64,000 nucleotides of DNA from Flavobacterium enshiense (GCF_022836875.1 NZ_CP090376.1:1798001-1862000); one strand, 5' to 3'; positions 36,699 to 45,483 are shown, counted from the first letter of the stretch. Made by a program: numbers and translations. The notes: generated by a model from the letters alone, not told the origin.

Positions 36699-37331
36699 AT
36701 GAGTTGGAAGAAATTTTTAACAAGTCCTGTATTTTTCAAAAACCTGGCATTAGCTTTAGTGATTGTAGCTATATCTGTTTTTGGAGTGATGAAATTTTTA
36801 AGTGTGGCAACCAATCACGGAGAAGAGATTCCGGTTCCCAATCTGGCAAAAATGTCACTTGAAAAAGCGGAAGAGCGTTTAAATGACATCGATTTGGAGT
36901 TACACTTGTTAGATACGGTGGATTATAATCCCGCTTTTCCTCCTTATTCTATTGTGGAACAGGATCCGCTTCCGGCAGTAACCGTTAAGGATGGCCGTAA
37001 AGTTTATGTGAAAATCAATTCGGGAGGTTATGCGAAGGTGGTATTGCCGGAATTGGTGCAGAAAACATACCGTCAGGCTTTATCAACATTACGTGCTCTT
37101 GGCCTTCAGGAAGGCGATGTGAAGTATGTGGAATATATGGCAAAAGACGTAGTTTTAGAAGTAAAACAAAACGGTGAAACGCTGAAAGCCGGTGATAAGA
37201 TATTAAAGTCGTCAAAAATTGATTTTGTTTTAGGTGACGGAAAAACCGGGTTCCAGGACCAGGAAATGGACAGTATTAATGCAAGTGAACAATTAGAGCC
37301 GGCTCCGGCAGAAGAAGAAAATGCAGAATAA
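36699..37331 (+). CDS. PASTA-domain membrane protein
   Basis: 210 residues from the ATG at 36699; an in-frame TTG at 36681 is inside the -7 box and unlikely. One N-terminal membrane helix (about residues 14-32) and two PASTA modules, the first from about EIPVPNLAKMSLEKAEERL, the second from VVLPELVQKTYRQALSTL; an acidic tail follows. PASTA modules bind peptidoglycan or muropeptides in Ser/Thr kinases and PBPs; here there is no kinase or PBP domain. Overlaps the rluD start by 11 nt and is divergent from ddl, so a wall-related role is plausible but unproven. Confidence 0.88.
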   Translation: MSWKKFLTSPVFFKNLALALVIVAISVFGVMKFLSVATNHGEEIPVPNLAKMSLEKAEERLNDIDLELHLLDTVDYNPAFPPYSIVEQDPLPAVTVKDGRKVYVKINSGGYAKVVLPELVQKTYRQALSTLRALGLQEGDVKYVEYMAKDVVLEVKQNGETLKAGDKILKSSKIDFVLGDGKTGFQDQEMDSINASEQLEPAPAEEENAE

Positions 37332-38367
37332 TCATATTACAGATCAGGAAGAATTAGACGAAGAATTATACGAACATTATCGTTTTGAAGCCGGAAAAGG
37401 CCAAGCGCCATTGCGTGTGGACAAATTTTTAATGAATTTGATTGAAAATGCTACACGTAATAAAATCCAACAGGCAGCAGCCAACGGGAATATTTTCGTA
37501 AACAACATTCCGGTCAAATCCAATTATAAGGTAAAAGCAAACGATGTGGTGCGTGTTTTACTGGAACATCCACCGTTTGAAAATATTATCATCCCTGAGA
37601 ACATTCCGTTGGATATCGTTTATGAAGACGACCAACTGTTGGTAATCAATAAACCGGCTGGTTTAGTAGTGCATCCCGGACACGGCAATTATACAGGGAC
37701 ATTGGTTAACGCATTGGCTTATCATTTTGAGAACCTGCCGATGAACAGCAGTGAACGCCCCGGATTGGTGCATCGAATCGATAAAGATACTTCCGGATTA
37801 TTGGTTGTTGCCAAAACAGATAATGCAATGGCACTTTTGGCCAAACAGTTTGAAGAGAAAACCTCCGAAAGAGAATACATCGCAATGGTTTGGGGGAATG
37901 TTGTTGAAGATGAGGGAACCGTAACAGGATATGTAGGCCGTCATATGAAAGACCGTATGCAAATGGCTTGTTATGACAACGAAGAATATGGGAAATGGGC
38001 GGTAACGCATTATAAGGTATTAGAACGTTTAGGATATGTGACTTTAGTTTCGTGTAGATTGGAAACCGGTCGTACACACCAAATTCGCGTACATATGAAG
38101 CACATCGGACATACATTGTTCAACGATGAGCGTTATGGAGGTCACCTGATTTTGAAAGGAACCACCTTTACTAAATACAAGCAGTTTATCGACAACTGTT
38201 TCAAGACTTTGCCAAGACAGGCATTACATGCTAAAACATTAGGATTCGAGCATCCTACTACAAAAGAATTCATGCGTTTTGATACCGAAGTACCTCAGGA
38301 TATGAAGGAATGTATTGAAAAATGGCGTGTGTATTCTAAATCGCACACGGTTGAAGATGAAAATTAA
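37321..38367 (+). CDS. rluD: RluA-family 23S rRNA pseudouridine synthase (RluD-like)
   Basis: 348 residues. N-terminal S4 RNA-binding domain (RVDKFLMNLIENATRNKIQQ), then the pseudouridine synthase domain with the catalytic aspartate in HRIDKDTSGLLVVAKT, VVHPGHGN, and the C-terminal TGRTHQIRVHMKHIGH. Converts uridines of 23S rRNA helix 69 if orthologous to RluD; the RluC/RluD distinction is by general resemblance. Translationally coupled to the PASTA gene upstream. Confidence 0.92.
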   Translation: MQNNHITDQEELDEELYEHYRFEAGKGQAPLRVDKFLMNLIENATRNKIQQAAANGNIFVNNIPVKSNYKVKANDVVRVLLEHPPFENIIIPENIPLDIVYEDDQLLVINKPAGLVVHPGHGNYTGTLVNALAYHFENLPMNSSERPGLVHRIDKDTSGLLVVAKTDNAMALLAKQFEEKTSEREYIAMVWGNVVEDEGTVTGYVGRHMKDRMQMACYDNEEYGKWAVTHYKVLERLGYVTLVSCRLETGRTHQIRVHMKHIGHTLFNDERYGGHLILKGTTFTKYKQFIDNCFKTLPRQALHAKTLGFEHPTTKEFMRFDTEVPQDMKECIEKWRVYSKSHTVEDEN

Positions 38368-38370
38368 ATA

Positions 38371-38401
38371 AAAAAAGCCTCCATATTTTGGAGGCTTTTT
38401 T
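38371..38401. terminator. Bidirectional terminator
   Basis: AAAAAAGCCTCC / GGAGGCTTTTTT around ATATTTT, between the convergent rluD and dioxygenase-like genes. Confidence 0.92.
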
Positions 38402-38405
38402 GCTA

Positions 38406-39053
38406 TTATTCCAAAACGATATCGCGTTTGCCAACCCAAATACCGTCGACCTTTTTTACATCCATTACACCTGAACCTCCTTTTTCTCTATCATATGAAG
38501 TAAGAGGTTTTTTCAACAAAGGATCGTCTTTAAATAGAAAATCATTGATATACATGGGTTTACCCCTGTCTGGTACTTTTACCGCTGAGTGGATGTGTTG
38601 CGGATTATTACTGTTCGGGTAGGAGGCAGGACGAACCGTTTCAATCCTGTAGTTTCCGTTTTTGTCGGTTTTGCACCAGCCGTGATGGGAACCGTGCCAT
38701 TTCTGAACCCCTTTTTCGTTTCCTTTTTTAGAATATTCACCTTTGGAATCAGTGTGATAAGCATACAGGATTACATTGGCATAGGGAGATTTGTCTTTTT
38801 TATAAATAGTTCCGCTAATGACCAATTTTTCACCGTCTTTTTTTTCATCCGGAATGATCATGGTAGAAGTTAATTGTTTAGGCATATTCACAAAATAACA
38901 TTCGATGGGAGCGTCCGGACTGTCACAACTGTCTTTTTCAGTGTTGCTGGTTGCAGAAGATTGTGCAAGCTCTTTGGAAGTTTCCTTTTGCTTACAAAAA
39001 AGCATCAGCAATGAGATGCAAATGAATCCTATTAGTGTAACAGAATGTTTCAT
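38406..39053 (-). CDS. Intradiol ring-cleavage dioxygenase-like lipoprotein
   Basis: 215 residues. Lipoprotein signal with lipobox LMLFC (Cys20) and a short Ser/Glu-rich linker. The rest fits the intradiol dioxygenase beta sandwich: GTIYKKDKSPYANVILYAYH, GHCR-like segment HGWCKTDKNGNYRIETVRPA, and QHIHSAVKV. Candidate Fe(III) ligands are the Tyr in ASYP and the His pair in QHIH. Intradiol enzymes cleave catechols, but cell-envelope members in Bacteroidota have no established substrate, and activity is not certain. Confidence 0.85.
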   Translation of the reverse strand: MKHSVTLIGFICISLLMLFCKQKETSKELAQSSATSNTEKDSCDSPDAPIECYFVNMPKQLTSTMIIPDEKKDGEKLVISGTIYKKDKSPYANVILYAYHTDSKGEYSKKGNEKGVQKWHGSHHGWCKTDKNGNYRIETVRPASYPNSNNPQHIHSAVKVPDRGKPMYINDFLFKDDPLLKKPLTSYDREKGGSGVMDVKKVDGIWVGKRDIVLE

Positions 39054-39158
39054 GATATAAGATTTTGATAATCAATAGGTATTCTGGATTTACAGTTGAC
39101 TTATGTTTTTTGTAACTTAGAGAAAGGTGACAGTGTTATATAAGTTCCCGCTGATTTT

Positions 39159-39455
39159 TTATGAAATCTGTTTCAATATTTCGCGTTCCGAATGTCTTAC
39201 CAGCGGTTTAAATTTTTCGTACCATTCTTTCCAGGCTTCGGCGTTCATTTCCCTTGCTAAATCGGCTTCAAAATCGGCTAAGGTTTTATAAGGACCTTCG
39301 AATATGAAACGATATCCTTCTCCGGTGAAGTCGGTTAGGATTCTTCCGCCTTCAGGCATTTTCATTAAGCCAAGACTATTGGCTTGTTCAACCAATGCTT
39401 TGGCTTCTTTAAATCGGCCAAATTGCAAATAGAATATTTCTCTGACTACATACAT
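39159..39455 (-). CDS. Small conserved protein, probable dimeric alpha/beta-barrel fold
   Basis: 98 residues from the ATG at 39455; the longer frame would start at a TTG at 39479. The pattern of beta strand (VREIFYLQFG), helix (RFKEAKALVEQANSLG), strands (GRILTDFTGEGYRFIFEGPY) and helix (LADFEADLAREM) resembles NIPSNAP/ABM-like dimeric alpha/beta barrels. No active-site motif. Cytoplasmic. Function unknown. Confidence 0.7.
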   Translation of the reverse strand: MYVVREIFYLQFGRFKEAKALVEQANSLGLMKMPEGGRILTDFTGEGYRFIFEGPYKTLADFEADLAREMNAEAWKEWYEKFKPLVRHSEREILKQIS

Positions 39456-39618
39456 AATGTGAAAAATTAAATTAAACAAAAATTGACTGCTAAAGTTACG
39501 AATTAATAAAATTGTAAGATATTGATTTGTAGTATTTTGTAATTAATTTTTCTGATTTTGAAAGGAATGGATGAAAAACATTCTGTGAGATAATTTCTGA
39601 ATTCTGAATTCAAATTTC

Positions 39619-39626
39619 TATTTTTG
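39619..39626 (+). promoter_or_regulatory. pyrD -7 box
   Basis: TATTTTTG, a TAnnTTTG match, ending 20 nt before the pyrD ATG. Confidence 0.5.
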
Positions 39627-39646
39627 CTCAACAACACAATATTACC

Positions 39647-40666
39647 ATGTACAAACAGATTATTCGTCCTATACTTTTTTGCTTTGATCCTGAAGCGGTT
39701 CATTATTTTACTTTTTCGGCTGTTCGTTTTGCCAGCAAAATTCCGGGGGTTTCCGCAATATTAAAATCGTGCTATGCTGTAAACGACAAACGTTTGGAGC
39801 GTGAAGTTTTCGGTTTGAAATTCAAAAATCCGGTAGGACTTGCCGCTGGTTTTGACAAGGACGCGAAATTGTATAAAGAACTTTCAAATTTTGGTTTCGG
39901 ATTCATAGAAATAGGGACATTAACTCCGAAAGGTCAGGACGGAAATCCAAAGACGCGTTTGTTCCGTTTAAGAGAAGATTCGGCAATTATTAACCGAATG
40001 GGGTTCAACAATGGCGGGGTGGAAGAAGCGGTACAACGTCTGAAAGGAAATAACGGTGTTTTAATCGGTGGAAACATCGGAAAAAATAAAGTTACACCTA
40101 ACGAAGAAGCTGTAAAGGATTATGAAATCTGTTTCGATGCTTTATACGATTATGTGGATTATTTTGTGGTGAATGTAAGTTCGCCTAATACACCTAATTT
40201 AAGAGCGTTGCAGGATAAAGAACCGTTGACGCAATTGTTGCAAACGCTTCAGAATAAAAATGCTGAGAAACCAAAACAAAAACCAGTTCTTTTAAAAATT
40301 GCTCCGGATTTGACCAATGAACAACTACTGGACATCATTGATATTGTAAAAGAAACCAAAATAGCCGGTGTTATTGCGACTAACACAACTATTTCCCGTG
40401 ATGGATTACAATCCGTGAATAAAATTGAAATGGGTGGATTATCAGGAAAGCCATTGACGAAACGTTCTACGGAAGTAATCCGTTTTCTTTCCGAAAAGAG
40501 CAATAAAGCATTCCCGATTATTGGTGTGGGCGGAATCCATACTGCCGAAGATGCCATTGAAAAACTGGAAGCAGGCGCTAGCTTGGTACAGTTGTACACC
40601 GGATTTATTTACGAAGGGCCTGCCTTGGTGAAAGCCATCAATAAAAAGATTTTAGAAAAAGCATAA
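39647..40666 (+). CDS. pyrD: Dihydroorotate dehydrogenase (quinone), class 2
   Basis: 339 residues. Oxidises dihydroorotate to orotate with menaquinone as acceptor. An N-terminal amphipathic extension (first ~40 residues) marks the membrane-associated class 2. FMN-barrel motifs: [54 protein letters not shown] with the catalytic Ser, and [14 protein letters not shown]-CoA lyase follows after 39 nt on the same strand. Confidence 0.97.
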   Translation: MYKQIIRPILFCFDPEAVHYFTFSAVRFASKIPGVSAILKSCYAVNDKRLEREVFGLKFKNPVGLAAGFDKDAKLYKELSNFGFGFIEIGTLTPKGQDGNPKTRLFRLREDSAIINRMGFNNGGVEEAVQRLKGNNGVLIGGNIGKNKVTPNEEAVKDYEICFDALYDYVDYFVVNVSSPNTPNLRALQDKEPLTQLLQTLQNKNAEKPKQKPVLLKIAPDLTNEQLLDIIDIVKETKIAGVIATNTTISRDGLQSVNKIEMGGLSGKPLTKRSTEVIRFLSEKSNKAFPIIGVGGIHTAEDAIEKLEAGASLVQLYTGFIYEGPALVKAINKKILEKA

Positions 40667-40705
40667 AAGGTGGTACTTTAGCCACTCAGAACCTCAGATT
40701 TTTCA

Positions 40706-41569
40706 ATGGAGAAAGTTAAAATTATCGAATGTCCGCGCGATGCCATGCAAGGCATTAAAGAATTTATCCCGACAGATAAAAAAGTGCAGTATATCCAGTC
40801 GTTATTGCGTGTGGGATTTGATACCATTGATTTCGGAAGTTTTGTTTCGGCGAAGGCCATACCGCAAATGCAAGACACGGCAGAGGTTTTGGCAAAATTG
40901 GATTTGTCTCATACCCAAAGCAAGCTGCTGGCTATTATCGCCAATACGCAAGGTGCTGAAAACGCTTCCGTTCATCCTGAAATTCAGTATTTAGGTTTCC
41001 CTTTTTCTATTTCGGAGAATTTCCAGATGCGAAATACTCATAAAACGATAGCTGAATCGTTGGTAACACTGCAGGAAATTTTAAATATTGCTGACAGAAC
41101 CAATAAAGAAGTGGTGACTTATATTTCCATGGGCTTCGGAAACCCGTATGGAGATCCCTGGAGTGTGGAAATAGTAGGTGAGTGGACGGAAAAATTGGCT
41201 GCCATGGGAGTGAAAATCCTGTCACTTTCGGATACCATTGGAAGTTCGACTCCTGAAGTAATTGATTATTTGTTTTCCAATCTGATTCCGAAATACCCTA
41301 ATGTGGAATTTGGAGCTCATTTACATACGACGCCTGACAAATGGTTTGAAAAGGTAGATGCTGCTTATAAAGCTGGATGTCGTCGTTTTGACGGTGCTAT
41401 TCAAGGCTTCGGTGGTTGTCCGATGGCTAAGGATGATCTAACTGGAAATATGCCAACCGAAAAGATGCTTTCTTATTTTACCTCTGTGAAAGCCGACACA
41501 AATTTAAGTCCGATGAGTTTTGAAAGTGCTTATAATGAAGCGCTTAAAATCTTCACGGTTTATCATTAA
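40706..41569 (+). CDS. mvaB: Hydroxymethylglutaryl-CoA lyase
   Basis: 287 residues of the DRE-TIM metallolyase family: KIIECPRDAMQG at the N terminus (DRxG-like start), LSDTIGSSTPE, EFGAHLHTTP with metal-binding His-x-His, and the signature QGFGGCPMAKDD with the catalytic Cys. Cleaves HMG-CoA to acetyl-CoA and acetoacetate in leucine degradation. May be cotranscribed with pyrD. Confidence 0.93.
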   Translation: MEKVKIIECPRDAMQGIKEFIPTDKKVQYIQSLLRVGFDTIDFGSFVSAKAIPQMQDTAEVLAKLDLSHTQSKLLAIIANTQGAENASVHPEIQYLGFPFSISENFQMRNTHKTIAESLVTLQEILNIADRTNKEVVTYISMGFGNPYGDPWSVEIVGEWTEKLAAMGVKILSLSDTIGSSTPEVIDYLFSNLIPKYPNVEFGAHLHTTPDKWFEKVDAAYKAGCRRFDGAIQGFGGCPMAKDDLTGNMPTEKMLSYFTSVKADTNLSPMSFESAYNEALKIFTVYH

Positions 41570-41599
41570 GATTTCCTGTTAAAAATTATTTAAAAAAAG

Positions 41600-41625
41600 T
41601 CTAAATAATATTTGACTTATTTAGA
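41600..41625. promoter_or_regulatory. 9-bp inverted repeat, candidate operator of the imelysin/TonB locus
   Basis: TCTAAATAA (41600-41608) and TTATTTAGA (41617-41625) form a perfect inverted repeat with an 8-bp spacer that contains the -33 TTTG. A third copy of the half-site, TCTAAATAA, occurs at 41668-41676 in the leader. A repressor bound here would block RNA polymerase. Iron control by a Fur-type regulator is a guess from context. Confidence 0.5.
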
Positions 41626-41642
41626 ATGAGTATATATATTTG
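41611..41642 (+). promoter_or_regulatory. Promoter of the DUF4856/imelysin locus
   Basis: -33 TTTG at 41611-41614 and -7 TATATTTG at 41635-41642, spaced by 20 nt, a good fit to the Bacteroidota promoter. Leader is about 38 nt. Confidence 0.7.
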
Positions 41643-41684
41643 CACTCGTAAATTTATTTTAACTCAATCTAAATAAAGAGATAT

Positions 41685-42926
41685 ATGAAATTCAAAAATG
41701 TACTTTTAGCGTCTTTGCCAGTGGCAGCTCTATTCGTGGTTTCTTGTTCGAATGATGATAATAATTCAACTCAGGAGCAAGTTTTCGACTACACTGTACC
41801 AACAACTTATGTGTTTGAAAGATCAGGTGCAACAACTGTTGATTATGCTGGTGAGACAAACCTAGTTCTTATGTTAGATGAAATGGGTGCAGAAATTAAA
41901 AATAAGGCTACTGCCGGAACAGCTCTTGATGCAAATAAGTTGTCTGATATGTATAGCAACATAAACGGGCAGTTTTCAAATGTTACGTTAAATACGGCTT
42001 CAGATAAGCAATTGAAAGATAAAACAGCTGCTTCAAGAGATTTCTTCATGAAATTTAACGGAGGAGGTTCTATAGCTGAACAAAGTGAAGTGAGAAATTT
42101 ATTTCAGGAACAGTTTAATAATGCTGCTGCTGCCAGTGGAGGTGCAGTTGCTGCTGCTGGTGTTGCAGGGACTTATGAGGAAACAGCAACTACTAAAAGA
42201 TTGTTTGCCGCTAACGGATTAGAGCCTCAGCAAGTACTTTTGAAAGGTATGATGGGAGCTTGTTTTATGGATCAGATCGTGAACAACTACTTAAGTAAAA
42301 ATGTTTTGGATGAAGGTTCAAACAGAGAAAACAATACAAACAAGGTTTTAGAGGAAGGTAAGAATTATACTAAAATGGAGCACCTTTGGGATGAGGCTTA
42401 CGGTTATATCTATGGTGGAGATAATCCAACGGCTTCAACTCCGGTTTATAAATTCTGGAGCAGCTACATCAACCAAGTAGATGCTGATTCTGATTTCGGA
42501 ACTTTAAGAGAGGATATCGAATTGGCTTTCAGAAAAGGTAGAGCGGCAATCACAGCTGGAGACTATGCAACACGTGATGCTCAAATTGCAATCATCAAGA
42601 AAAAAATAGCAATGGTTCCTGCGGTTAGAGCGGTATTCTACCTTAAAGAAGGCAAAGCTAAATTGACTGCAGATTCTGGAAAAAAAGCTTTCCACGCTCT
42701 TTCTGAAGGATATGGATTTATCATGAGTTTACGTTATACTAACAAGCCGGGTACAAACTCTCCATATATGACAAAAGCAGAAGTTGATGCTATCTTAGAT
42801 GGTATGACAGCCGGAACAAACGGACTTTGGGATATTGATTACCTGAATACTCATATCGACGGATGGGCTGATCAAATCGCCGCTCGATTCGGATTCACTG
42901 TAGCTCAGGCTGAAGTAGTTAACTAA
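41685..42926 (+). CDS. DUF4856 (imelysin-related) lipoprotein
   Basis: 413 residues. Lipoprotein signal with lipobox VVSC (Cys21) and an acidic Asn/Asp-rich linker. The mature chain is mostly alpha-helical, with a helix-rich repeat typical of the DUF4856/imelysin group, including KAFHALSEGYGFIMSLRY near residue 335, where His and Glu could bind metal. The next gene encodes an imelysin-like lipoprotein, then a carboxylase homologue and a TonB receptor, so a role in metal (probably iron) capture at the cell surface is inferred. Family name given from overall resemblance and context. Confidence 0.82.
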   Translation: MKFKNVLLASLPVAALFVVSCSNDDNNSTQEQVFDYTVPTTYVFERSGATTVDYAGETNLVLMLDEMGAEIKNKATAGTALDANKLSDMYSNINGQFSNVTLNTASDKQLKDKTAASRDFFMKFNGGGSIAEQSEVRNLFQEQFNNAAAASGGAVAAAGVAGTYEETATTKRLFAANGLEPQQVLLKGMMGACFMDQIVNNYLSKNVLDEGSNRENNTNKVLEEGKNYTKMEHLWDEAYGYIYGGDNPTASTPVYKFWSSYINQVDADSDFGTLREDIELAFRKGRAAITAGDYATRDAQIAIIKKKIAMVPAVRAVFYLKEGKAKLTADSGKKAFHALSEGYGFIMSLRYTNKPGTNSPYMTKAEVDAILDGMTAGTNGLWDIDYLNTHIDGWADQIAARFGFTVAQAEVVN

Positions 42927-42936
42927 TATAAAAATG

Positions 42937-42970
42937 AAAAAACAGAAGGGCTAACTCTTCTGTTTTTTTT
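42937..42970 (+). terminator. Terminator between the DUF4856 and imelysin genes
   Basis: AAAACAGAAG (42939-42948) pairs with CTTCTGTTTT (42957-42966), followed by a T run, 13 nt after the DUF4856 stop. Confidence 0.8.
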
Positions 42971-42971
42971 A

Positions 42972-42979
42972 TACTTTTG
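42972..42979 (+). promoter_or_regulatory. Candidate internal promoter for imelysin-carboxylase-TonB genes
   Basis: TACTTTTG matches TAnnTTTG. It starts one nucleotide after the terminator T run and ends 15 nt before the imelysin ATG. Confidence 0.5.
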
Positions 42980-42994
42980 CAAAAAATTTCAAAA

Positions 42995-44113
42995 ATGAAA
43001 AAAATCCTTCTTTTAATCGGTTTTACTGCATTTTTTGCAGCTTGTTCTTCTGGCGACAGTGGAGGTTCGGATTCTTCAGGAGATGGTTATGACAGAACGG
43101 CTCTTCTAACGAATTGGGCTGATAATTTAATTATCCCTTCTTTTGAAAATTATCAGACGAAAGTGGTAACACTCCAAACTAAAGTTGCTGATTTTACTGC
43201 TGCTCCATCTGAAACTGGATTGGGAGAAGTAAGAACAGCATGGATTGATGCCTATAAAGCTTTTCAGTATGTTTCACAGTATGAAATCGGTAAAGCAGAA
43301 GAAATAAAATTTGCCAGCTGCACTAATGCTTATCCTACCAATGTTACCGGAATTGAGGCTAATATAGCGTCTGGAACATATAACTTTTCCCTTCTTTCGC
43401 AATTAGACAAACAAGGTTTTCCTGCTATGGATTATATGATTAATGGCTTGGCAGGTGATGATGCGTCGATAGTCGCTTTTTACACGTCTAATTCCAATGC
43501 GGCAGGTTATAAGCAGTACCTGACTAATTTGACGGCAACCCTTAAAACCAATGTTGATCTGATCGTGAACGACTGGAACGGAAGTTATAGAGCTGCTTTT
43601 ATAAGAAGCAACGGTAATTCTGTGAGCAGTTCTGTTAATAGAATGGTTAATCTTTTTGTGAAGAATTACGAAACGTATGTGCGCTCGGGAAAAGTAGGTA
43701 TACCGGCAGGAGTTTTTTCAGAAGGCACAACTTTTACTAATAAAGTTGAAGGATATTACAAAAATGATATTTCAAAAGTACTGTTAAATGAAGGGGTTAA
43801 GGCGACTCAGGATTTCTTTAATGGGAAGTATTTTAATTCTGATGAAACAGGTCCGAGTTTAAAAACATATTTGGATTATTTGAATGTTGTTATAGACGGA
43901 CAACCTTTAAGTACGATTATCAATAACCAATACGCAACTATCAACAGTACAAATGCATTATTAGGAGATAGTTTTTCAGAACAGATTTTTACAGATAACG
44001 GGAAAATGATCGCTTCTTTTGATCAGATGCAGTGGAATGTTGTTTATTTCAAACTGGATATGATTCCTGCTATGAAAATTGTATTAGACTATGTTGATAA
44101 TGACGGCGACTAA
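42995..44113 (+). CDS. Imelysin-like (peptidase M75-type) lipoprotein
   Basis: 372 residues from the ATG at 42995, giving a lipoprotein signal (MKKILLLIGFTAFFAACSS, Cys18) and a Gly/Ser/Asp linker. The mature part is the helical imelysin bundle: TNWADNLIIPSFENYQTKV, then the region of the GxHxxE motif, which here reads GFPAMD at residues 141-146, so His and Glu are replaced by Pro and Asp. Imelysins are iron-regulated surface proteins implicated in iron uptake (IrpA/EfeO relatives). The carboxylase homologue begins 2 nt after the stop. Confidence 0.88.
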   Translation: MKKILLLIGFTAFFAACSSGDSGGSDSSGDGYDRTALLTNWADNLIIPSFENYQTKVVTLQTKVADFTAAPSETGLGEVRTAWIDAYKAFQYVSQYEIGKAEEIKFASCTNAYPTNVTGIEANIASGTYNFSLLSQLDKQGFPAMDYMINGLAGDDASIVAFYTSNSNAAGYKQYLTNLTATLKTNVDLIVNDWNGSYRAAFIRSNGNSVSSSVNRMVNLFVKNYETYVRSGKVGIPAGVFSEGTTFTNKVEGYYKNDISKVLLNEGVKATQDFFNGKYFNSDETGPSLKTYLDYLNVVIDGQPLSTIINNQYATINSTNALLGDSFSEQIFTDNGKMIASFDQMQWNVVYFKLDMIPAMKIVLDYVDNDGD

Positions 44114-44115
44114 TC

Positions 44116-45483
44116 ATGATTGATAGTCTGAAAAAATATCTTAATAAAACTACAGAAACCGCGACGCTGGCCTTTTTCAGGCTGGCGTTTGGTTTAATGA
44201 TGCTGGGTAGCATTATCCGGTTTGTAAGTTATGGCTGGGTAGAAAAGCTGTATATTAAACCGTTGTTCCATTTTTCTTATTACGGTTTCGAATGGGTAAA
44301 GCCTTTGGGAAATTTTACGTATTTGTTGTTTTTTATTTGTGGTTTAGCTGCGCTGATGGTTGCAATAGGCTACAAATACAGAATAGCGATAATTGTTTTT
44401 TTTCTTTGCTTCACTTACATCGAACTGATGGATAAAACCACTTATCTCAACCATTACTATTTTATTTCACTGGTAAGCTTTTTGTTGATTTTTTTACCCG
44501 CAGAAGCTGCTTATTCCGTAGATGCTTACCAAAATCCGAAAAAGGCTTTTCAGCAAATACCTTCCTGGACAGTGGATGTAATAAAATTGATGCTGGGTAT
44601 CGTATATTTTTATGCTGGATTGGCCAAACTTAATTCGGATTGGCTATTCGAGGCCATGCCTTTAAAAATATGGTTACCGATGAATGCAGGAATGCCGGTT
44701 GTAGGTGAATTTCTTAATGAAAACTGGGCGCATTATGCATTAAGCTGGTGTGGAGCTATTTACGATTTGACAATTCCGTTCTTATTGCTTTACAAAAGAA
44801 CACGAATTTTAGCGTTCATGCTGGTTGTTTTTTTTCATGTATTTACAAAGATGCTATTTCCTATAGGGGTTTTTCCTTATGTGATGATAATTAGTACGCT
44901 TATCTTTTTCGGATCCGGTTTCCATAAAACAGTCCTGCAAAAAGTTTTCGGATTATTCAGAATGAATGTGGATCGGTTTGAAAACGGATTGGCAAAAAAT
45001 AACCAATTTACTTTTTCTGAAAAATTAAAATTCGGCTTCATAGCTGTTTTTATGACCGTGCAGTTGCTTTTTCCGTTCCGTTATTTGCTGTATCCAGGAG
45101 AACTTTTCTGGACCGAAGAAGGTTTCCGTTTTTCATGGCGTGTAATGCTTATGGAAAAAAATGGGTATGTTCAATTCAAAGTTACTGACGCCATCACCAA
45201 AAAGACAGCTTATGTCAACAACAGTGATTTTCTGACTACTTTTCAGGAAAAGCAAATGTCTTTTCAACCCGATTTTATTTTAGAATACGCCCACTTTTTA
45301 CACGATTATTATAAAAAAATAGGTTTTAACGACCCGATAGTCAAAGTTGAAAGTTATGTCAATCTCAACGGTCGTTTAAGTCGAAAATATATAGACCCCA
45401 ATATAAATCTTGCAAAAGAAAATGAATCATTTAAACATAAAACCTGGATACTTCCGTTCAACGATGAAATTAAGGGATTATAA
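44116..45483 (+). CDS. Vitamin-K-dependent gamma-carboxylase homologue (HTTM family)
   Basis: 455 residues. About 5-8 membrane helices in residues 15-320, then a ~135-residue soluble domain. Aligned by eye to human GGCX, TTYLNHYYFISL places His113 at human His160 and YFYAGLAKLNSDW places Lys171 at human Lys218, the proposed catalytic base. The C-terminal part (FSWRVML, ESYVNLNGR, YIDPNINL, TWILP) also parallels the GGCX lumenal domain, so the homology is full length. GGCX carboxylates Glu side chains using reduced vitamin K; flavobacteria have menaquinone. Bacterial function is unknown. Sits between imelysin-like and TonB receptor genes, overlapping the latter by 20 nt. Confidence 0.85.
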   Translation: MIDSLKKYLNKTTETATLAFFRLAFGLMMLGSIIRFVSYGWVEKLYIKPLFHFSYYGFEWVKPLGNFTYLLFFICGLAALMVAIGYKYRIAIIVFFLCFTYIELMDKTTYLNHYYFISLVSFLLIFLPAEAAYSVDAYQNPKKAFQQIPSWTVDVIKLMLGIVYFYAGLAKLNSDWLFEAMPLKIWLPMNAGMPVVGEFLNENWAHYALSWCGAIYDLTIPFLLLYKRTRILAFMLVVFFHVFTKMLFPIGVFPYVMIISTLIFFGSGFHKTVLQKVFGLFRMNVDRFENGLAKNNQFTFSEKLKFGFIAVFMTVQLLFPFRYLLYPGELFWTEEGFRFSWRVMLMEKNGYVQFKVTDAITKKTAYVNNSDFLTTFQEKQMSFQPDFILEYAHFLHDYYKKIGFNDPIVKVESYVNLNGRLSRKYIDPNINLAKENESFKHKTWILPFNDEIKGL

